Positions 1-7,782 of a DNA stretch of 18,354 nucleotides are shown here, piece by piece. The notes beneath the pieces are model-generated. The model was not told the DNA's origin. It did no database searches and worked only from the letters and a program-made list of their open reading frames with translations. Where the stretch lies: contig CAJGCT010000037.1 in the NCBI GenBank assembly GCA_904501985.1, positions 1-18,354 of the forward strand, written 5' to 3'. The stretch's first letter is position 1. The number at the start of each line of letters is the position of its first letter. The DNA comes from an uncultured Clostridia bacterium (lineage in GTDB: Bacteria > Bacillota > Clostridia > Oscillospirales > CAG-272). The translations under genes were made by a program, and so were the position numbers.

Positions 1-148
1 CACAGCGCTTGGTTTCAGCGGTAAGATAGGCCTTGGCCTTGGTTTCCGCTTCGTGATCGGCACAGCTTACCATAACGATGTAGGGATTGCTGTAGGATTT
101 CTTGTTAACGAAGACGAGCAGAATTACGCCAATAATTGTTTCAAACAT
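1..148 (-). CDS. Unrecognised membrane-anchored protein, N-terminal part only
   Basis: This is the first 49 codons of a gene that leaves the window at its left edge. The start ATG at 148-146 has a GGAGGAC ribosome site about 8 nt upstream (157-163). The protein opens with a short hydrophobic stretch (METIIGVILLVFV-like, about residues 4-14). It continues into a soluble segment containing SNPYIVMVSCADHE and an alanine/lysine/threonine-rich helix. The hydrophobic start suggests a signal anchor or a short membrane segment, but too little is present to name a family. It is divergent from the leucine-rich-repeat lipoprotein gene and has its own promoter. I do not recognise it. Confidence 0.7.
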   Translation of the reverse strand, partial: MFETIIGVILLVFVNKKSYSNPYIVMVSCADHEAETKAKAYLTAETKRC

Positions 149-193
149 TTTTAATTGTCCTCCAATTTCTGTGATTTCAAACCAGATATAGAT

Positions 194-222
194 ATTTTAT
201 CACAAAACGCGCGGGATTGCAA
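194..222 (-). promoter_or_regulatory. Sigma-A-type promoter for the left-edge gene
   Basis: Read on the minus strand, TTGCAA (222-217) and TAAAAT (199-194) are separated by exactly 17 nt. The predicted start of transcription is near 187, giving a leader of about 40 nt before the ATG at 148. The -35 matches the consensus at 4 of 6 positions and the -10 at 5 of 6. Confidence 0.55.
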
Positions 223-290
223 TAGGTTTTCGAAAATTTGTGCAATTTTTATTTTGAAAGCTGTAAATACGGGAATTATTTGGCTAAAGC

Positions 291-319
291 TTGACATATT
301 AGAGCCGTTATGGTATACT
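291..319 (+). promoter_or_regulatory. Strong sigma-A promoter of the LRR lipoprotein gene
   Basis: A perfect TTGACA (291-296) and TATACT (314-319) are separated by 17 nt. The predicted transcription start is near 326, and the ribosome site GGAGGA (344-349) sits 7 nt before the ATG at 357. The rest of the 208-bp gap (149-356) holds only the opposing promoter and AT-rich sequence. Confidence 0.75.
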
Positions 320-356
320 AAATACGTATATTAAGTACTAAACGGAGGAAAAACCA

Positions 357-1889
357 ATGAAAAAATCAAATAGAATTTTATCGCTCGTTATCGCGGCTCT
401 TATGGCATCCTCGCTTCTCGCATCCTGCGACAGACTGCCTACAGTGGGCGGCGATACCACCGATACCACAGATACAGGCGCGGTTACCGACACCGATACG
501 GATGCGGTAACGGGTGAAGATACCGAAATTTCGGATTCAGGGGATACAGCCACCGATACAGAGGCTCTTCCGGAGGTTGAATCCACTCCCCTTGCGATAG
601 CCGACGAGGCCCTTGAAGCTGCACTCCGCGAGATAGCGGATAAGCCTTCCGGCGAGCTGCTTCTTTCTGACTTTGCCGCCATAGATACACTGAAGCTCGC
701 CGGCAAGGGTATTACCGACATCACTCCCTTAGCGGATTTTCACTGGGTGAAGTCTGTGGACCTTTCCTATAACAGCGGTATCAAAGACTATGCGCCTCTT
801 GCAAAAATGGAATCCCTCACCTCCGTTCGCGCCGCTGACTGCGGTATTACCGATGTAACTCCCTTTGCGGCAATTGACGGTCTTCTCTCACTTGACCTGT
901 CCGCAAACCCCATCGAAAACTTCGCACCTCTTGCGGTGCTTGTGGACCTTGAATCCCTCGATCTCAGCGAGACTGAAATCGGCGATCTCTCCGTACTTAC
1001 AGGTCTTACGGAGCTTCTTACTCTGAATCTTTACAACAACAATATTTTTGATATCACCGCCCTTTCCGGAATGACATGGCTTGTTGATCTTAACCTTTTC
1101 GCAAACAACATAAGCGACGTTACACCTCTCTCCGAAATGAACTTCATGGAGCGTCTCAATCTCGGTGGAAACAAGGTCACTGACATCTCCTCACTTAAGA
1201 AGCTCAACAACATGACTCTTCTCGACCTTTCCTACAACCCCATATCCGATATCTCCACAGTGTCGGTAATGACCGAGCTTAACACCCTTATTCTCAATGA
1301 CACCACCGTTACCGATCTTACCCCCATCAAGAACAGAAATACCATAACAGAGCTTAATATCAACAATACCGGTATCAGCGATATCTCTCCTCTTGCAGGT
1401 CTTAGCGAGCTTAAAATCCTTTTGGCGTGCCTTAACAATATTGAGGACATCACGCCTCTGTGGGAGCTTTGCGAGCTGTCTGTGCTTGATCTTTCCGGAA
1501 ACAACATCTCTGATATACTCCCCCTTGAAAAGCTGGCAAAGCTTCGTGAGCTTGACATCTCCTACAACAACATAACAAAGCTCACCGACCTTGAATATGT
1601 GACCGCACTTACCACTCTTGATGTTGGCAACAACAGTATCTCCGACATCACCGTTCTTGAAAATCTCACAGCACTTACCACATTCAAGGCTTCCCACAAC
1701 AAGATTTTCGACATAGATGCTCTCGGCGGACTCACAGAGCTTGCAGTCATTGATATTACAAACAATGCAGTAAGCGACATATCCGCTCTCGCGAAACTTG
1801 AAAACCTCACCGTTCTTCGTGCAATGAACAACCACATCACCGATTGGTCGCCCGTTGCAGATGTCCCCACCGTTCTTGGAAACGACTGA
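357..1889 (+). CDS. Leucine-rich-repeat lipoprotein (internalin-type LRRs)
   Basis: This is a predicted cell-surface lipoprotein of 510 residues. The signal peptide (KK at the N-terminus, hydrophobic core about 7-22) ends in a lipobox LLASC, so Cys24 would be lipidated and anchor the protein to the outer face of the membrane. Residues about 30-75 form an acidic Asp/Thr-rich linker (repeated TDTDT), which should be extended. An alpha-helical cap (about 80-108) precedes 18 consecutive 22-residue repeats (about 109-505) of the form LxxLxLxxNxIxDIxPLxxLxx, the SDS22/internalin type; repeat 2 carries one extra residue. The chain stops five residues after the last repeat with no sortase motif, catalytic domain or wall-binding domain. 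Such proteins usually bind other proteins or glycans, but the ligand cannot be read from sequence. The gene is monocistronic, with its own promoter and terminator. Confidence 0.9.
   Translation: MKKSNRILSLVIAALMASSLLASCDRLPTVGGDTTDTTDTGAVTDTDTDAVTGEDTEISDSGDTATDTEALPEVESTPLAIADEALEAALREIADKPSGELLLSDFAAIDTLKLAGKGITDITPLADFHWVKSVDLSYNSGIKDYAPLAKMESLTSVRAADCGITDVTPFAAIDGLLSLDLSANPIENFAPLAVLVDLESLDLSETEIGDLSVLTGLTELLTLNLYNNNIFDITALSGMTWLVDLNLFANNISDVTPLSEMNFMERLNLGGNKVTDISSLKKLNNMTLLDLSYNPISDISTVSVMTELNTLILNDTTVTDLTPIKNRNTITELNINNTGISDISPLAGLSELKILLACLNNIEDITPLWELCELSVLDLSGNNISDILPLEKLAKLRELDISYNNITKLTDLEYVTALTTLDVGNNSISDITVLENLTALTTFKASHNKIFDIDALGGLTELAVIDITNNAVSDISALAKLENLTVLRAMNNHITDWSPVADVPTVLGND
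681..1871 (+). repeat. Eighteen tandem 66-bp LRR-coding units
   Basis: The coding repeats are visible in DNA as a 66-bp period (one unit is 69 bp). Recurring cores read like CTTGAC, AACAACAT and GATATC. The units have diverged well beyond simple tandem duplication, so they are old and kept by protein structure rather than recently expanded. Confidence 0.8.
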
Positions 1890-1911
1890 TTTTAAGTCTG
1901 TGTAAAACTTC

Positions 1912-1944
1912 ATCCCCCACATTCCGATGAATGTGGGGGATTTT
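1912..1944. terminator. Bidirectional hairpin between the LRR gene and clpB
   Basis: A perfect 13-bp stem, ATCCCCCACATTC (1912-1924) with GAATGTGGGGGAT (1929-1941), has a 4-nt CGAT loop. Four T residues overlap its 3' end on the plus strand, and the minus strand reads GAAGTTTTAC after the stem. It sits between convergent gene ends at 1889 and 1960. The short T tracts make it a modest intrinsic terminator in either direction. Confidence 0.75.
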
Positions 1945-1959
1945 CACTCCGTGGGGCAA

Positions 1960-4542
1960 TTACCTTTTCACCGTGCACATAAGCTTACCTTCTGCCGCGT
2001 CAAGCACAAGGGTATCGCCTGCATTAAGCTCGCCGCGGAGAATCTCTTTAGCGATAAGCGTCTCCGCCGCTCCCTGAAGATATCGCTTAAGCGGACGTGC
2101 GCCGTATACGGGATCATATCCGGCATCAATTATAAGTGCCTTTGCGCTGTCTGTAACTTCAAGTGAAAGCTGACGCTCAGCAAGACGTTTCCCAAGAGAA
2201 GATATAAGATTATCAATAATTCCCGTAAGATTTGCCTTGGTGAGAGGCTTAAACATAATGATCTCATCAAGTCGGTTGAGAAATTCGGGACGGAAGGATG
2301 CACGAAGCTCTGCCATTACACGCTCACGCGCCTGCGAGTTTATCTCACCGTCGTCACCGATTCCGTCAAGCAGATGCATACTTCCAAGGTTTGACGTGAG
2401 TATTATTACGGTATTCTTAAAATCTACCGTCCGTCCCTGGCTGTCGGTAACTCTGCCGTCGTCAAGTATCTGGAGAAGAATATTGAATACATCGGGGTGC
2501 GCCTTTTCTACCTCATCAAACAATACCACCGAATATGGACGTCTGCGCACCGCCTCCGTAAGCTGACCGCCCTCGTCATAGCCAACATAGCCGGGAGGCG
2601 CTCCGATAAGACGCGATACGCTGAATTTCTCCATATATTCCGTCATATCTATGCGAACAAGGTTGTGCTCATCGTCAAACAGGCACTCCGCAAGGGATTT
2701 TGCAAGCTCTGTCTTTCCAACACCCGTAGGGCCAAGGAAAAGGAAGCTTCCGATAGGACGGTTAGGGTCTGATATACCGGCGCGGCTTCGCTGTATTGCC
2801 TCGGCAACCAGCCTTACCGCCTCATCCTGACCGATCACACGCTTGTGTATGACCTCATCAAGATGCAGGAGCTTCTCACGCTCACCCTCCACAAGCTTTG
2901 ATACAGGAATACCCGTCCATTTTGCCACAATTTCCGCAATCTGCTCGTCTGTTACCGTGTCATGCACAAGATTGTCACCGTTTTTGGACTCGTTTCTGTC
3001 CTCTGCCTCCGAAAGCTTCTTTTGAAGCTCTGGAATGTCGGAATATTTAAGCTTCGCCGCCTTTTCGTATTCTCCCCGAAGCTCTGCCTGCTCCATTTCG
3101 CCCGAAAGCACCTCAAGCTTCTCTTTAAGCTCCTTCACCTCGTTAGCACCACTCTTTTCCGCGTCCCAACGGGATTTAAGCTCGTTGAATCTGTCCTTTT
3201 CTTCGGCAAGCTCAGAGGAAAGCTTTGCAAGCCTGTCCAGACTTAGCTGATCATCCTCTTTTTTAAGTGCCATCTCCTCAATTTCAAGCTGCATGATGCG
3301 GCGGCGGATATCGTCCATCTCGCTTGGCATGGAATCCATCTCCGTGCGTATCATTGCGCAGGCTTCGTCCACAAGGTCTATTGCCTTATCGGGAAGAAAA
3401 CGGTCGGTAATATATCGGTGAGACAGTGTGGATGCCGCAACGATCGCATTGTCGTGAATACGTACACCGTGGAATATCTCATACCTCTCCTTAAGTCCGC
3501 GAAGAATGGATATGGTGTCCTCTACCGTCGGCTCATCCACAAGCACCGGCTGAAAGCGTCGTTCAAGTGCCGCGTCCTTTTCGATATACTTTCTGTATTC
3601 GTCAAGAGTGGTGGCACCGATACAGTGTAGCTCTCCCCTTGCCAGCATGGGTTTTAAAAGATTTCCTGCATCCATAGAGCCTTCGCCCTTGCCGGCACCT
3701 ACAATGGTATGAAGCTCGTCAATAAACAGGATTATTCTGCCCTCCGAGTTTTTCACCTCATTGAGCACAGCCTTAAGACGCTCCTCAAATTCACCGCGGT
3801 ACTTCGCACCGGCAATAAGTGCTCCCATATCGAGAGAAAATATAGTCTTGTCCCTAAGGCCGTCCGGCACGTCACCGCGCACAATACGCTGGGCAAGCCC
3901 CTCTGCAATGGCGGTCTTACCAACTCCCGGCTCACCTATAAGCACGGGATTATTCTTCGTTTTTCTTGAAAGAATACGAATCACGCTTCGAATTTCCATG
4001 TCGCGTCCGATAACAGGGTCAAGCTTTTGATCTCTTGCGCGCTCCACAAGGTCCGTGCCGTATTTTTTCAGAACATCGTAGGTATCCTCCGGATTATCGC
4101 TTGTGATACGCGCAGATTTCACCCCTGCAAGCTCTTTTTCGAATCTGTCCCTTGTAATACCGTGGTCCAAGAGAAGATTTTTTATATTTTTTCCGCCCTC
4201 GGAAAAAATTCCAAGCATAATATGCTCAACGGAAATATATTCGTCCCTCTGCTCCTTTGCCGCCTTTTCGGCATATTGCAGAACATTTGAGGTCTCCCGT
4301 GAGGGATACAGCTCACCTCCGGAAACCTTTGGAAGCTTTGAAATGAGCGTGTCAAGCTCCGAGAGAATACCGTCGCAGTCAGTGCCCATTTTCGTGAGCA
4401 GTGAGCGGATAAGTCCACCCTCCTGATAAATAAGGGCATACAGTATATGCTCCGGCGTTATCGCCTGATTCCCTGCTTCCTTTGCCATGCTTGACGCAGT
4501 ATTTATGGTGTCAATAGACTTTTGTGTGAATTTTTGTGCCAT
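1960..4542 (-). CDS. clpB: ATP-dependent disaggregase ClpB (Hsp104 family)
   Basis: ClpB is a cytosolic AAA+ hexamer that works with DnaK to pull polypeptides out of aggregates. The product has 860 residues, the family's usual length. Domains in order are the N domain (about 1-145), NBD1 with Walker A GEPGVGKT (about 203-210), pore loop KYRG (about 248) and Walker B IILFIDE (about 270-276), the middle coiled coil (about 400-525), and NBD2 with Walker A GPTGVGKT (about 604-611), pore loop GYVGY, Walker B VVLFDE and sensor TSNLGS. The coiled-coil domain separates it from ClpC and ClpA. I chose the ATG at 4542 because GGAGGAA lies 8-9 nt upstream; a TTG one codon earlier is also possible. The ribosome site overlaps the stop codon of the upstream RHH gene (TAAGGAGG), so the two are probably coupled. 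No CIRCE or CtsR box is visible at the operon promoter. Confidence 0.97.
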   Translation of the reverse strand: MAQKFTQKSIDTINTASSMAKEAGNQAITPEHILYALIYQEGGLIRSLLTKMGTDCDGILSELDTLISKLPKVSGGELYPSRETSNVLQYAEKAAKEQRDEYISVEHIMLGIFSEGGKNIKNLLLDHGITRDRFEKELAGVKSARITSDNPEDTYDVLKKYGTDLVERARDQKLDPVIGRDMEIRSVIRILSRKTKNNPVLIGEPGVGKTAIAEGLAQRIVRGDVPDGLRDKTIFSLDMGALIAGAKYRGEFEERLKAVLNEVKNSEGRIILFIDELHTIVGAGKGEGSMDAGNLLKPMLARGELHCIGATTLDEYRKYIEKDAALERRFQPVLVDEPTVEDTISILRGLKERYEIFHGVRIHDNAIVAASTLSHRYITDRFLPDKAIDLVDEACAMIRTEMDSMPSEMDDIRRRIMQLEIEEMALKKEDDQLSLDRLAKLSSELAEEKDRFNELKSRWDAEKSGANEVKELKEKLEVLSGEMEQAELRGEYEKAAKLKYSDIPELQKKLSEAEDRNESKNGDNLVHDTVTDEQIAEIVAKWTGIPVSKLVEGEREKLLHLDEVIHKRVIGQDEAVRLVAEAIQRSRAGISDPNRPIGSFLFLGPTGVGKTELAKSLAECLFDDEHNLVRIDMTEYMEKFSVSRLIGAPPGYVGYDEGGQLTEAVRRRPYSVVLFDEVEKAHPDVFNILLQILDDGRVTDSQGRTVDFKNTVIILTSNLGSMHLLDGIGDDGEINSQARERVMAELRASFRPEFLNRLDEIIMFKPLTKANLTGIIDNLISSLGKRLAERQLSLEVTDSAKALIIDAGYDPVYGARPLKRYLQGAAETLIAKEILRGELNAGDTLVLDAAEGKLMCTVKR

Positions 4543-4557
4543 CAATTCTCTTCCTCC

Positions 4558-5202
4558 TTAAACGGTTATACTGCCGCGCGCTACGTTTTCGGCGTATATA
4601 AGTGCCACGCCCTCGGCGTTAATATTCCCGCTGATGTACCGCTTCATAAGCACATCAAACAGCTTCACATACTCGGATATGCCCTCCGCGGCGGCTCTTG
4701 ATGAAATGTTATCGGCAGGAGCTATGGTTCTTACAAATTTTCCGTCGTAAAGCGAATACTCCCGTGCCCCTGAAACGGGAGCGAGATATGCATCCTCAAT
4801 ATTTTTCCAAAGTCTGAAAAATCCCGTCATTGCTTCGATAAGCGCCGCCGACTGCGTGCGGAATATGACAGAAAGCGTGCCTGCCGCATTCTTTTGCGGC
4901 ACTGTGTAAAGCTCCACCTCATATCGTACCGTAGGACGGTATTTATATTCAAGGCAGGATTTAAATGACATAGTTGGCGTATTGGGTTCAAAAAACGGAA
5001 CAAGCTCACGGTATGGCGAAATAAGCTCACCAAGCGCGGTAAAAATATCATTTATCTGCTGTTCCGGCGTGGTCAGCGAAACGTGCTCCGCAAGAATGCG
5101 GTTAACAAGATTTGAACGGTTTGTACCCATTCTGTGTGCAAGGATGTCTATTTCGCGAACAACATCATCGGACAGCATCAGACTGTACAGCGTTTTTTTC
5201 AT
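4558..5202 (-). CDS. Ribbon-helix-helix protein, first gene of the clpB operon
   Basis: A protein of 214 residues (216 if the ATG at 5208 is used). The first 45 residues fit a ribbon-helix-helix fold: a short basic strand (KKTLYSLML), helix A (DDVVREIDILAHRMG) and helix B (NRSNLVNRILAEHV). This fold usually binds DNA as a dimer. The remaining ~165 residues form a mixed alpha/beta region (YKYRPTVRYEVELYTV, LSVIFRTQSAALIEAMTGFFRLW) that I do not recognise; it may be a sensor or oligomerisation domain. The ATG at 5202 is 9 nt from the AAAGG ribosome site, while the ATG at 5208 is only 3 nt away. The stop codon merges with the clpB ribosome site, so this gene and clpB form one transcript. I infer an autoregulator or stress regulator of clpB. 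This is not established. Confidence 0.85.
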   Translation of the reverse strand: MKKTLYSLMLSDDVVREIDILAHRMGTNRSNLVNRILAEHVSLTTPEQQINDIFTALGELISPYRELVPFFEPNTPTMSFKSCLEYKYRPTVRYEVELYTVPQKNAAGTLSVIFRTQSAALIEAMTGFFRLWKNIEDAYLAPVSGAREYSLYDGKFVRTIAPADNISSRAAAEGISEYVKLFDVLMKRYISGNINAEGVALIYAENVARGSITV

Positions 5203-5230
5203 ATTCATCTGCCTTTCTCGTTATGATTAC

Positions 5231-5280
5231 ATTTATATTGTATCACGCAAAATATAAATTGTCAATATATTTATATAAAT
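5231..5280. promoter_or_regulatory. AT-rich palindromic operator candidate over the RHH-clpB promoter
   Basis: The same 8-9 bp element occurs three times in alternating orientation at about two-helical-turn steps: ATTTATATT (5231-5239), AATATAAAT (5251-5259) and ATTTATAT (5269-5276). The last copy is itself part of a perfect 12-bp palindrome, ATTTATATAAAT (5269-5280). The first copy overlaps the -10 and the -35 lies between the other two. Regular placement around a strong promoter, next to a gene for a DNA-binding RHH protein, suggests an autoregulatory operator. The high AT content makes chance repeats more likely, so this is an inference. Confidence 0.45.
5237..5265 (-). promoter_or_regulatory. 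Sigma-A promoter of the RHH-clpB operon
   Basis: On the minus strand a perfect TTGACA (5265-5260) and TACAAT (5242-5237) are 17 nt apart. Transcription should start near 5230, leaving a leader of about 28 nt. The match to the housekeeping consensus suggests that control comes from a repressor rather than from an alternative sigma factor. Confidence 0.75.
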
Positions 5281-5290
5281 TTTATTACGA

Positions 5291-5309
5291 GTTTTGAACA
5301 GTTTAGAAC
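5291..5309. repeat. Short tandem repeat GTTTWGAAC x2
   Basis: GTTTTGAAC (5291-5299) and GTTTAGAAC (5301-5309) are direct repeats with a 10-bp period, about one helical turn. They lie about 25 bp upstream of the -35 of the RHH-clpB promoter. This could be a protein-binding site. No known motif matches closely. Confidence 0.35.
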
Positions 5310-5441
5310 TCAGCCTTGATTTATACCCCAAAATTTCACCATAAAATCGTTCAGGCTATTAGTTTGTTTTATAGTTTACGAAAAAATCCACATTATTTCA
5401 AAAAAAATCCAAACCGACACTGTTTATTCATAATTAGGGTG

Positions 5442-5447
5442 TATAAT
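5442..5447 (+). promoter_or_regulatory. Probable -10 element of the gpmI promoter
   Basis: TATAAT is preceded by GTG and lies about 45 nt before the gpmI start codon. No good -35 is present at 16-18 nt. Poly-A tracts with a repeated AAAAAATCCA (around 5381-5390 and 5402-5411, period 21) lie upstream and may act as curved or UP-element DNA. The same GTGTATAAT string occurs at the ACT-gene and marR promoters. Confidence 0.5.
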
Positions 5448-5492
5448 ATACGGTGAATGATTATTTATTTCTACAATATGGAGGCAAAATCA

Positions 5493-7148
5493 ATGGATAA
5501 AAAACTCACAAAACTTAACAGCTTCGCAGGCATTGAGGGTCCTGTGGTTACCATCGTAATGGACGGTATCGGTGTAGCACCCGCAAACGCGGCAAACGCG
5601 GTAAATGCGGCGTACACACCCACACTCGATATGCTTGCGGCAAAATATCCCCATGTTAACCTGAAAGCTCACGGCACCGCCGTAGGACTTCCCTCAGACG
5701 ACGATATGGGTAACTCCGAGGTAGGTCACAACGCACTTGGCGCAGGTCAGGTATTCGCACAGGGCGCAAAGCTTGTATCTCAGTCTATCGAATCCGGAAA
5801 AATGTTCGCTTCCGCCACATGGCAGGAGCTTATCGGAAACGTTAAGGCAAATGCATCAACCCTTCACTTCCTCGGTCTGTTCTCCGACGGTAACGTTCAC
5901 TCCCACATTGACCACCTGAAGGCAATGTTGGTGCAGGCGAAGAAGGAAGGCGTTAACAAGGTACGCATTCACATTCTTATTGACGGCCGTGACGTTGGCG
6001 AGACATCCGCACTTGAATATATTGATCCCTTTGAGGCATTCATTGCGGAGCTTCGTGATGCATCCTACGACATCAAGATCGCATCCGGCGGCGGACGTAT
6101 GCAGATAACAATGGACCGCTATGAGGCAAACTGGGCAATGGTAGAGCTTGGCTGGAAGACTCATGTTCTTGGCGAGGGCAGACAGTTTGCCACAGCCGCT
6201 GAAGCCGTAAAGACCTACCGCGAGGAATTAAAGGTCATCGACCAGGACCTTCCTCCTTTCGTTATCGCCGAGGGCGGCAAGCCCGTTGGTACTGTAAACG
6301 ACGGCGACAGCGTTATCTTTTATAACTTCCGCGGAGACCGTTCTATCGAAATTTCAAAGGCGTTTGACGATGAAAACCTCGGCAAGTTCGACCGCGTAAG
6401 ATACCCCAAGGTAGTATACGCAGGTATGCTTGAATATGACGGAGACCTCCACATCCCGAAGAAATATCTGGTATCTCCTCCCGAAATCACCGAGACCATG
6501 GGCGAATATCTTGCAGGCACAGGCGTTTCTCAGCTTGCTATCTCCGAAACTCAGAAATACGGTCACGTAACCTACTTCTGGAACGGAAACAAATCCGGAA
6601 AGTTCAGCGAGGAGCTTGAAACCTATATTGAGATTCCCTCTGACGTTGTTCCCTTTGAGCAGAGACCCTGGATGAAGTGCGCAGAGATCACCGACAAGCT
6701 TATCGAATGCCTTGAATCCGGAAAATACAAGTATCTTCGCGTAAACTTCCCTAACGGCGACATGGTTGGTCACACCGGCTCATTCCTTGCAACACAGATA
6801 TCCGTTGAGGCACTTGACCTCCAGCTTGCACGCATTCTTGCAGTTGTAGATAAGCTCCGCGGCGCGGCACTCATCACCGCAGACCACGGAAACGCCGATG
6901 AAATGTATGAGCTTGACAAGAAGACCGGTGTTCCCAAGGCAAACAAGGACGGCTCCTTCAAGGCAAAGACAAGCCATACCTTAAATCCCGTTCCCTGCTA
7001 TATTTACGACAACTACTCCGCTGACAAATATGAAATCAAGGCTGACGAGGGCAAATTCGGTCTCTCAAATGTAGCCGCAACAATGGTAAATCTTCTTGGA
7101 TATGAAGTTCCCGCAGTATGGGATGAATCCGTTATCAAGGTAAAATAA
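5493..7148 (+). CDS. gpmI: 2,3-bisphosphoglycerate-independent phosphoglycerate mutase, long plant-like form
   Basis: This cytosolic enzyme interconverts 3- and 2-phosphoglycerate in glycolysis, using two metal ions (usually Mn2+) and a phosphoserine intermediate. The start ATG at 5493 has GGAGG (5480-5484) 8 nt upstream. An in-frame ATG at 5457 falls at the predicted transcription start and is unlikely to be used. Visible active-site residues in the 551-residue product are Asp24 (VMDG), phosphoserine Ser75 (GNSEVGH), Asp423 and His427 (NGDMVGH), Asp464/His465 (TADHGNA) and His495 (TSHTLNPVP). The substrate loop reads DGRD (164-167). The length (bacterial forms are usually near 510), the motif FWNGNKSG, and an insertion between His465 and His495 resemble plant and trypanosomatid enzymes rather than the Bacillus or E. 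coli type. The gene is monocistronic. Confidence 0.96.
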   Translation: MDKKLTKLNSFAGIEGPVVTIVMDGIGVAPANAANAVNAAYTPTLDMLAAKYPHVNLKAHGTAVGLPSDDDMGNSEVGHNALGAGQVFAQGAKLVSQSIESGKMFASATWQELIGNVKANASTLHFLGLFSDGNVHSHIDHLKAMLVQAKKEGVNKVRIHILIDGRDVGETSALEYIDPFEAFIAELRDASYDIKIASGGGRMQITMDRYEANWAMVELGWKTHVLGEGRQFATAAEAVKTYREELKVIDQDLPPFVIAEGGKPVGTVNDGDSVIFYNFRGDRSIEISKAFDDENLGKFDRVRYPKVVYAGMLEYDGDLHIPKKYLVSPPEITETMGEYLAGTGVSQLAISETQKYGHVTYFWNGNKSGKFSEELETYIEIPSDVVPFEQRPWMKCAEITDKLIECLESGKYKYLRVNFPNGDMVGHTGSFLATQISVEALDLQLARILAVVDKLRGAALITADHGNADEMYELDKKTGVPKANKDGSFKAKTSHTLNPVPCYIYDNYSADKYEIKADEGKFGLSNVAATMVNLLGYEVPAVWDESVIKVK

Positions 7149-7162
7149 TCGAACAGAATAAA

Positions 7163-7213
7163 TCTGCCGCGGCACACTGTATCTACAGTGTCACCGCGGC
7201 AGACCTTTTATTT
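7163..7213. terminator. Strong bidirectional terminator between gpmI and the small lipoprotein gene
   Basis: The outer stem TCTGCCGCGG (7163-7172) pairs with CCGCGGCAGA (7194-7203). The inner stem ACACTGTA (7174-7181) pairs with TACAGTGT (7184-7191), with small bulges between them. CCTTTTATTTT follows on the plus strand. It lies between convergent gene ends at 7148 and 7228. Confidence 0.85.
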
Positions 7214-7227
7214 TCAGCAAAACGCCG

Positions 7228-7782
7228 TTAAACAGCCTTTATCATCTTTATTTTGGCAGAAATTTCCCTGCCGCCGACATTCGCCAATATGCTTGTGGGA
7301 AGCATACACGACAGGTCTACAGTCACCTCAACTTTGTCGTCACCGTTTATGTAAACCAAACGCTCGCAGTCAATGCCGCCCTCGGTTACCTGCTCGGATG
7401 AATAATAAAATTCCTTTGATATGCAGAAAAGCGAAATCATATCCGAGATTCCTTTTACCATATCCTCATTTTCGATGGGAATTTTCATGTCTCCCGATGA
7501 AACATAAGCGCATCCCCCCGAAAATTCAAAGCCTACTCCTGATATTATGCTTCCCTCACCGAATGTAAGCATGGCATCACGCGCAAGCATACGCCCCGAC
7601 TCATCATATTCGGGAGCTTTAAGTGTGAGCGTCGCCGGAACTTCTTCACCGTCAACTGAAAATACAGCTTCGATATGAAGCTCACACTCCTGATATGCAA
7701 GCCTGTCACGGGTATCCTCCGCGGCACAGGAAGCAACCGCAAATAAAAGTGACAGCACAAGAACAATAGTACTGTAACGCAT
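7228..7782 (-). CDS. Small lipoprotein of unknown function
   Basis: A 184-residue exported lipoprotein. The signal peptide (MRYSTIVLVLSLLFAVASC) ends in lipobox VASC, so Cys19 is the predicted lipidated residue. The mature part looks like a single beta-rich domain with alternating strands (CELHIEAVFSVDG, ATLTLKAPEY, KVEVTVDLSCML). It vaguely recalls lipid-carrier or LolA-type sheets, but I cannot assign a family. The ATG at 7782 has GGAGG (7792-7788) 5 nt upstream. That ribosome site lies inside a long palindrome filling the 66-bp gap to the upstream gene. It is the last gene of the nagA cluster and is followed by a terminator. It may be co-transcribed, or transcribed from a TATAAT-containing internal promoter within the palindrome. 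Confidence 0.85.
   Translation of the reverse strand: MRYSTIVLVLSLLFAVASCAAEDTRDRLAYQECELHIEAVFSVDGEEVPATLTLKAPEYDESGRMLARDAMLTFGEGSIISGVGFEFSGGCAYVSSGDMKIPIENEDMVKGISDMISLFCISKEFYYSSEQVTEGGIDCERLVYINGDDKVEVTVDLSCMLPTSILANVGGREISAKIKMIKAV

Noticed and set aside
681..1871. CRISPR-like or satellite repeat array
   Set aside because: The 66-bp units are divergent, contiguous and in frame, and encode LRRs. There are no identical repeats with spacers and no cas genes.
357..1922. Long open frames antisense to and overlapping the LRR gene (for example 1191-1922 on the minus strand)
   Set aside because: They arise from the 66-bp coding repeats read in other frames, contain repeat-like low-complexity sequence, and lack ribosome sites. 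The plus-strand frame has a signal peptide, promoter and regular repeats.
1927..4500. Open frames on the plus strand within clpB
   Set aside because: They are shadows of clpB, whose product is full length with all domains intact.
5209..5492. CIRCE or CtsR heat-shock operator upstream of clpB
   Set aside because: No TTAGCACTC-N9-GAGTGCTAA and no tandem GGTCAAA was found. The visible repeats are different AT-rich palindromes.
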